Under the pieces are notes generated by a model that ran no database searches, had not been told where the DNA came from, and saw nothing but the letters and a program-made list of their open reading frames with translations. Below, one piece after another: positions 57,771-64,000 of a stretch of 64,000 nt of DNA. The stretch covers positions 27,301,001 through 27,365,000 of the forward strand of contig CM073519.1 of assembly GCA_037074615.1 (NCBI GenBank), written 5' to 3'. The DNA comes from Leucaena leucocephala (Eukaryota; Streptophyta; Magnoliopsida; Fabales; Fabaceae). The stretch's first letter is position 1. Every line of letters starts with the position of its first letter. The translations under genes were made by a program, and so were the position numbers.

Positions 57771-59411
57771 GTAAGCTATCTAAAGTTACTGCATATGCCT
57801 CTAAGACATTAAATAATGCTTAAATGAAGTACACTACCACAGAAAAAAAGACTCTTTGCCATTGTGTTTTGCACTAGACAAATTCAGATCTTATCTTTTG
57901 AGTTTTAAAGTGATTATATACACTAACCATGCTACTGTCAAGTTCTTTTTTAAAAAGCCACAGTCCCAACCTAGACTTTTGAGGTGGATGCTGCTAATCC
58001 AATAATTTGATATGGAGATAAGGGATAAAATAGGAAAAAAAATGTGGTAGCTGATCATTTAATTAGGTTTCCTAAAAATTCAAGGGGAGTATTAGATTCT
58101 GACATTACTTGTGATACATTTAGAGATTGTTTTGTTTTTGAGATTTCTATAATTATACCTTGGTATTGCCACGTAGTGAATTATATGGTTACTAGTTTAA
58201 TTTCATATTCTTTATCTTATTTCTAGGGCCAGAAGATCCAGTATGAGGCAAAATTTTAAATTTGGGAACACCCATTATGTGGAAAATATACAGTGATCAA
58301 GTTATAAGAAGATGTGTGCCGAGTAGAGAGGTGGACAACATTCTTACAGGTTGTCATTCTTCTATTTGTGGAGGACATTTCAGTGTAAAGAAGGCAACAA
58401 GAAAGATTCTTGATGCTGGTTTTTATTGGCCATAACTATTCAAAGACTGCTATGAATTCTGTAAAGCTTGTGACAGGTGCCAACACTTTAGTGGATTGAC
58501 CAAAAGGCATGAAATGCCTCAGCAACCAATGCTATTTTGTGAGGTGTTTGAAGTATGGGGTATTGACTTTATAGGACCATTTCCACCATATTTTGGATAT
58601 ACATATATTATTCTATATGTGGACTATCTTTCAATATGGGTGGAGGCTACAACAACAAGGAAAGATGATACAGTAACAATTTTCTAATTTCTAAAGTCAC
58701 ATATCGTTTCAAGATTTGGTGTGCCAAGAGCTATAGTGAGCGATCAAGGTTCTTATTTATGTAATAAGATTTTAGGTGGGTTATTTGCCAAGTTTGGGAT
58801 CAAGCACAAGGTTTTAACAGCTCACCATCCCCAAACAAATGGTCAAGCTGAAAATTCTAACAAAACTACCAAGAGGATTATGGAGATGATAGTATGACCC
58901 TCAAGGAAAGATTGGAGTGCAAGGTTAAATGAAGCTTTGTGGGCATACATAGCATCTCATAAAATCCTACTTGAGATGTCCCCATACATAATGGTCTATG
59001 GTAAAACATGTCATCTACCAATAGAAGTTGAGCACAAAGCATTATGGGCAGTCAAAGCTTGTAATATGGATTTTGACACTGCTAGAGAAGAAAGAATGTT
59101 GCAGATTCAGGAATTAGAAGAAATAAGGCTAGATCCCTATGAGAATTCTAGGATTTATAAAGAAAGAACCAAGTTTCTTCATGATAAACAGATTTTGTGT
59201 AAGGAATTTCAGGTTAGAGATAAGGTTTTGAGATTTAAATCTATATATGCTTTCAAACTTGAAAAACTTGCTACAAGATGGGATTGTCCGTATCTGGTCA
59301 CCGAGATTCATGATTATGGAACAATTGAATTACTGGATGAAGCAGATGGTATAGCTTTTTAGGTCAATGGCCACTTATTGAAGCTATACAAGGAGAACTT
59401 CAAATCCCCAT
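57771..59411 (+). pseudogene. Athila-like RNase H end and integrase (element 2)
   Basis: A short RNase H tail (TAYASKTLN) is followed by a worn linker. The integrase zinc region has H...H (CHSSICGGH, about 58353) and C..C (CKACDRC, about 58466). The core carries Asp 58565-58567 (GIDFIGPFP), Asp 58742-58744 (SDQG) and Glu 58850-58852 (NGQAEN) with DX35E spacing, all three retained. The frame 58937-59362 covers the YGKTCHLPIEVEHKA stretch typical of Athila/Tat, and the C-terminal domain ends near VNGHLLKLY at 59390. TAG stops at 58433, 58685, 58898 and 59360. Confidence 0.88.
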
Positions 59412-59640
59412 GATACTCAGGTTGTCTCCTTCCTTGTTTCCTTTCTTATAATAGTATGCTTTAATTAGTTTACTTATATATTTGAGCTATTAATTGTTGA
59501 TTAAGTGTGGGTGAGGAGACCAAGTTAGTAGGGGTAGATAAAAATTAATAAGTTTAACTTGGATTATGGTTAGCTTTGTCCTTATTATTTCTAACTTTGC
59601 ATGTGCTTCATTACTTCTTCACATTAAGGACAATCTAGAA
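59412..59640 (+). other. Athila-like 3' untranslated region
   Basis: Noncoding stretch between integrase and PPT. It contains TTAAGTGTGGGTGAGGAG at 59494-59511, a near copy of the polypurine tract 150 bases downstream. Confidence 0.5.
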
Positions 59641-59641
59641 A

Positions 59642-59656
59642 TTAAGTGTGGGGGAG
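59642..59656 (+). promoter_or_regulatory. Polypurine tract of Athila-like element 2
   Basis: TTAAGTGTGGGGGAG just before the 3' LTR. The TSD of solo LTR D begins inside or right after it. Confidence 0.65.
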
Positions 59657-59659
59657 TAG
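59655..59659. repeat. Target site duplication of D (left)
   Basis: AGTAG, repeated at 62831-62835. Confidence 0.82.
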
Positions 59660-62600
59660 TGTCATACCTCCAATTTTCTTATATGGTATATATTTACAGT
59701 TTTTATGTAATAATTTTGAGATTCTCTAAGGAAAGTGTAGAAATTTATGGAAGCAAAGGGATTAAAGTGTAAATAATAGAAAGTTCAAGGACCTATATGG
59801 AATTTATAAAAGTTCTATGGCTAAAATAGAAAGTAGAGAAAAACAGTTGTGCCATTAAGTGTAATTTCAAAAAGTTTAGGGACCTAAATATAATTAAACA
59901 AAAGTTCAAGGGACAAAGTCGTAATTATGAGGAAGTTGTGCTAGAAAAGGCCTAGAACTGCTTGAAATACGGTAGCCCCATATTTTACCAATAAATAGAG
60001 AATGGAAATTAGGCCAGGCATATTTTTAGAATTTTGATATGAGGCCCCAGATATTTGATATTAATTTTTAAAGTCCAGAGATTATTATAGGTCCTTCTGG
60101 ATCTCCTACCTAGATTAAATTTGGCAGTGAATTCCCATAATTAATATAGAAATTTACAAAACCAACAGAGTTCAAAAAGAAGTTATGTAGAATTTTTAAT
60201 GGAATTTACAGTAGAATTATATGCCTGATAAATACTTTCGGGTGAGGCTTTTGGGAATTGAGCCATAAATATATTGGACCCATATAGAGGTCGAAAATGG
60301 CATCCAAAAGGCCTAATAAGATGTTTGACAGTCAAATAGGCCATTATCCAAATGAACCCGGAAAAAGTGTAAAATTATAAAAATGCCCCTGTGTTGTAAT
60401 AATGAACAAGAGATAGATGGAGGGCATTTTGGTCACTTTGGACAGGTCAAAAATGTCAATCCAAGTTTAAGGATGATTAAACAGGGTCAGTATATGCCCT
60501 GATAAGAAGTAAAGAGGTGTGAAATGATAATTATGCCCCTAAGGTTAATATAGTGCAAGAAAGTGCACTAAGGGTATTTTGGTCATTTCTCAAGGGATGG
60601 TTGGCAGATAAATACTCAGTATAACAATGTCAATGGTATAAAAAACCTAAACACTGGTTTTCATGATAGAATACATATTCTAGAATATTATAAAAATTGG
60701 GAACATAAAATAGTCCTAATTCTGTGAAACTGCCTAGATCGATACCCAACTGGACTGTAATTTTTCCTATCAGTATTTCTACTTTTCTTCAACCAAACAC
60801 AGCCCTAAATTATGTCATGGATGATGTCATTAATGAGGCTTCTAGGGCAAGTTTGATGGAAGGTGGATTATGGACCAATAGATTAAATAGTAACCAAACT
60901 AATCTTGGCCTTCTATTTCCACCCATTTTTGTCTATAAATACCCCCAATTCTAGACTTGTTTGGCAGCTTAGAAGCCTTGGGGAACCTCTGCCAAAATTT
61001 ACTTTGAAATAAGAAAGAAGCATACACCTTGGAGCAATAAAGGTAACTAGTTCCTTTGATCTTGAACTTTGTTCTAACAAGTTTGCTCTTGGTTTTAAGA
61101 GGTTGCTATGGCACTTTCCCTTTGTTATTGTTGCTGGCCATGCTGTTCATATTTGGTGGGAATAAGAATTTTATGTTATGGATAGTTTAGATAAGCTTAA
61201 ACAAGCTATAATCAAGTGGTATTAGCTTGGAAATTCAAGTATACATGTAGTTAGGGTTTTATGTTCTTGGCTGCCACTGTATGAATAACTGTTCATATGT
61301 TAGAATTTCATGATTTTGATGCTTCCAATAGGTTTAAAATGGAAAATTTTGTGGGAATAAAGTAGTGAAATAAGTAGTGGAAGCATTGGAATCAAAATGA
61401 GAATTTTTGGAAAACAAAGGGAGATGTTTCAGTTCTGTATAGTAACCAAGGATGTGATTTGATTTTGGAAAATTTGATTTCATATTTGGATTCTACATGA
61501 AAAATTATGTAGAAATGAACCATGAGAATTTATTTTATAAAGATCGAAGCATAAGTCATAAAGTAGACAAAGAATGGAATCTAGTTAGAACCTAGTCTTG
61601 AAATTGTTTTGAAGTTGAGTTGTAACTTGATGTTACTTTGCAATGGCTAGGTTTTGACATTCGTAAGGGAAGAAGACCATCTCAATAAGAATTTGTCAAT
61701 GATAACTTAAGAGGTAGTAAGAATACCTAACTATAATGTTATGTTTGTTTCATTGGATGCTTGCTTGTTATTTGTGATGTTTGGTTGAGCTTAACATTAT
61801 ACTATGATGATGATGATGAAGTTTGAATGATTGCAACTCCTTGCAACTAATGTCATGACAATATGCATGTTAGAGTTTGCTTATGTATGAACATGAAGTA
61901 GCTCCCATCTCGTGATAACATGTTAGGCATTTAATCAATCATGCATGATATTATAGTTTGTATGACTTGTTATTGAGATTTTCATGAAATATCATTCTTT
62001 CCATATGCATAACCATGCTATAGATGCTGGAACCTCCCAAGGAAATGGTTAAATGTGGATGTTTGAATTGGTGTAATAGGTTATACTTACTACTTGGCAC
62101 TATGAGATGACTTGATGGGATACCTAGCATATTATAGTGTGATTATTGTATTATGAGGCAGTAACCTTGTGAAGGTAATTACGATGACTTAACCAATGAG
62201 TTTGGATGAGAAATTTGGAATGAAAGTAGCTAAGATACATATCTTTAAATGGACACTAAAAACGTCTCAATTGGTTAAATATTTGATTTAATATGAGTTT
62301 TCTAATTTGATATAAAATCTGGAATTGAGATAAAGTGAGTAGCTGGAGGTAGTGACGTTCAATTACTGCTTTCATATAGTAAACGAGCGAATTTCTCTAT
62401 GAAATTTTATGGTTTTAAAGAAAATATCTGGAGCTTTAAATCCATAGGTAACACGTTTCATTTGGACAATTAATCAAGGAGAAATGGATTTTTGAATTAA
62501 AGGCAAAGAGCTGGAACTTCCATATTTTACCAAATGAACAATGTTTTTCAATGAATAAACTGATTTCATTAGGACAATGAAACCTCAATTTTATATTTTT

Positions 62601-62830
62601 CCTTCAAATTTAAATGAATCACCTTCCATTAGAGTTTGGAACCACTCCATTTAAATTTTTCTATATTTAATTATGAATTTTCAAAGTTAGGAATATATTT
62701 TATATTACCAAATGAACAATACCCAAGAAGCATTCTCCTGAAAATTCAAATTTTTAAAGCAAAGAGATATGTAATTGGTTCAAGTTACTTCCAATTGACG
62801 ATAATTGAGGTTGAACATAAGGATACAACA
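59660..62830 (+). mobile_element. Solo LTR, family D (B-like)
   Basis: A 3171-base solo LTR from TGTCATACCT to GGATACAACA, flanked by AGTAG. It resembles B in promoter and leader (TATA box 60933-60946; the GGTATTAGCTTGGAAATTC stretch near 61220) but is clearly more diverged than B-1 or B-2 are from each other. The hairpin at 61974-61994 has one mismatch. It sits exactly at the junction between the PPT and 3' LTR of Athila-like element 2. Confidence 0.88.
60933..60946 (+). promoter_or_regulatory. TATA box of LTR D
   Basis: CTATAAATACCCCC, in the same relative position as in B-2. Confidence 0.6.
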
Positions 62831-62835
62831 AGTAG
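62831..62835. repeat. Target site duplication of D (right)
   Basis: AGTAG following the D terminus. Confidence 0.82.
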
Positions 62836-62883
62836 TTTGTTAAATGGGTAAATAAAATCAGATAATTGTTGTGACTCTATATT

Positions 62884-63290
62884 CTGGTCGCGACCTTGTG
62901 ATGTTATGGTCTCGACTAATATGTATGAATATGTCAAGTTTCTTCTCTATGAAACATAGTTGTGACTAATTCTTATGTTTGTCACAACTCTAACTCTCTA
63001 TGACAATTCGTCACGACCAGTAATTACATTTTATGATGTTTACCTATCTGTGATGTTTAGTCATGATCTGTGCTTATATTTGTCGCAACTATAACTCTGT
63101 GACTTTTGGTCATGACTGGCTTAACACTTGGGTCATGACATGAACATGTGTGTTTGGCAAGATTACTCTATGTGATTATGAGTTATGACCAGTGTCCATG
63201 TACATTGCGATCACTGTTCCTTGATTTCTAAAAATTTCTCCTTTATGTAAACTAGTCGCGACTTGAAGTCTTGTTTGTCACAACTACAAT
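62884..63290. repeat. TCGCGACC motif array (3' LTR)
   Basis: About 13 degenerate copies, for example GGTCGCGACCTT at 62886, GTCACGACC near 63010, GTCATGACT near 63109 and AGTCGCGACTT near 63255, with both TCGCGACC and its complement-like GTCACAACT forms. Related to the array at 38338-38780. Confidence 0.6.
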
Positions 63291-63887
63291 TGGTTCTCAG
63301 CTGAAACATTCTTCTATTTCATCAACTTGTTGCTTGGTCTAATTGAACTTAATGTCATGAATTTAAAATTGAATTTTGAACACATACTTTTGAACATTGG
63401 CAAGCTTGATTAAGTTGAGTTGCTTTTTTCATTGATTTACTACTAAAAATTATGCAACATGAATGATTGATCTCATATATTTTGTTTAATATTCATGCAA
63501 CCTTGTTATAATGAGTTGATTGAGTAAGCCAGATGGAAGGATTTTGAGCCTCTAACATATACTCATTATATTGTGTGACAAATCTAGTTTGGTAAATTTG
63601 CAGAACTTATCTCAATCCTTTATTCAAAATCATATTAGCTTCTTGGAATTGTGGATATGATAAGGGCATTTCCTTATAAACCCTCTTTACCAAACAGTAG
63701 CCATATAAAAATTAAATCATTCGCTTACCCCTTTGAGACCTTCACTTTCTTTTAAAATTCCATCCTTGATTAATGAATGATGTACATGATGTTTGCTACT
63801 GTAGCAAGTCTTAAATTGAGAATAACTAATAAATTGCACCACTTGTTGGATATTTGAATTTCCATATATGTGCTATATGGTTCCTTA

Positions 63888-63950
63888 GTGAAAGAAAAGA
63901 AAACCAAAAAGAAAAAGTACATAAAAGAAAAGAAAGAGTGAAGGGATAGA
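63888..63950 (+). repeat. A/G-rich run in Athila-like LTR
   Basis: AAAGAAAAGAAAACC-type units over about 60 bases, low in complexity, near the window end. Confidence 0.6.
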
Positions 63951-64000
63951 CCAGATAAAAAGATGTGATATTCAACTCATATGAAAGAAAATTATTTGGT

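Larger units (their letters stand above)
62836..64000 (+). mobile_element. Athila-like 3' LTR (element 2), runs off the window
   Basis: Continues from the PPT once solo LTR D is removed. It starts with the TCGCGACC motif array, then AT-rich sequence with TATAAACCCTCTTTACCAAA near 63677, and finally a run of AAAGAAAAGAAA-type purines at 63888-63945 that is typical of Athila LTRs. The matching 5' LTR is nearly all lost, so the start base and length cannot be set. Confidence 0.6.

Overview
This window looks like a repeat-dense intergenic stretch of a eudicot nuclear genome. It is AT-rich and carries plant Ty3/gypsy and Ty1/copia retrotransposons, long TGTCATATCC-type LTRs, a tRNA-derived SINE candidate and MITE-like inverted-repeat elements. 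I see no intact host gene, no tRNA or rRNA gene and no CRISPR array. Nearly every protein-like stretch is a decayed retrotransposon gene with stops and frameshifts. The species cannot be named from the sequence.

I use letters for LTR families recognised by internal comparison. A: about 3.35 kb, five near-full or truncated copies plus one fragment. B: about 3.1-3.2 kb, R/U5 module shared by several copies. C: about 1.5 kb. D: 3.17 kb, B-like. E: one truncated copy. In sense orientation they begin TGTCATA(T/C)C and end near GGAT(G/A)T(T/G)ACA, with a TATA box (CTATAAATA) in the middle.

Layout. 1-4.7 kb: C fragment (+), truncated A (-), an A-like scrap and filler DNA. 4.7-11.1 kb: Athila-like pseudo-element 1 (+; gag, protease, RT), split by a solo A LTR at 5209-8571 with a 5-bp target duplication. 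11.1-14.9 kb: A LTR (-) plus the 3' internal end of its element. 14.9-17.85 kb: 3' end of a chromovirus (integrase, chromodomain, PPT, B LTR). 17.85-19.75 kb: E LTR piece (-). 19.75-30.27 kb: the least repetitive part, holding two inverted-repeat elements, a SINE candidate, a solo B/A mosaic LTR (23600-26792, target duplication) and AT-rich DNA. 30.27-34.69 kb: decayed copia element (LTR, PBS, gag, integrase, RT), cut off by an A LTR (34689-38053). 38.05-64 kb: Athila-like pseudo-element 2 (+), the host of a nested stack. Its gag holds the C element 40683-52007 (-; target duplication caaac), which itself holds the chromovirus B-2 (about 41121-47501, +). Its protease/RT linker holds a solo A LTR (52904-56236; target duplication ttgta). 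Its PPT/3' LTR border holds solo LTR D (59660-62830; target duplication agtag).

No set of genes works together as a pathway. The useful biology is the order of insertions, LTR module exchange, deletion and repair scars, and a few candidate new elements. The best leads are: an unrecognised ORF between PBS and gag in chromovirus B-2 (44370-45353); a hairpin shared by several LTR families that shows a compensatory base change and was itself the target of one insertion; a mosaic LTR joining an A-type U3 to a B-type R/U5; and arrays of a decaying TCGCGA-centred motif in the Athila-like element.
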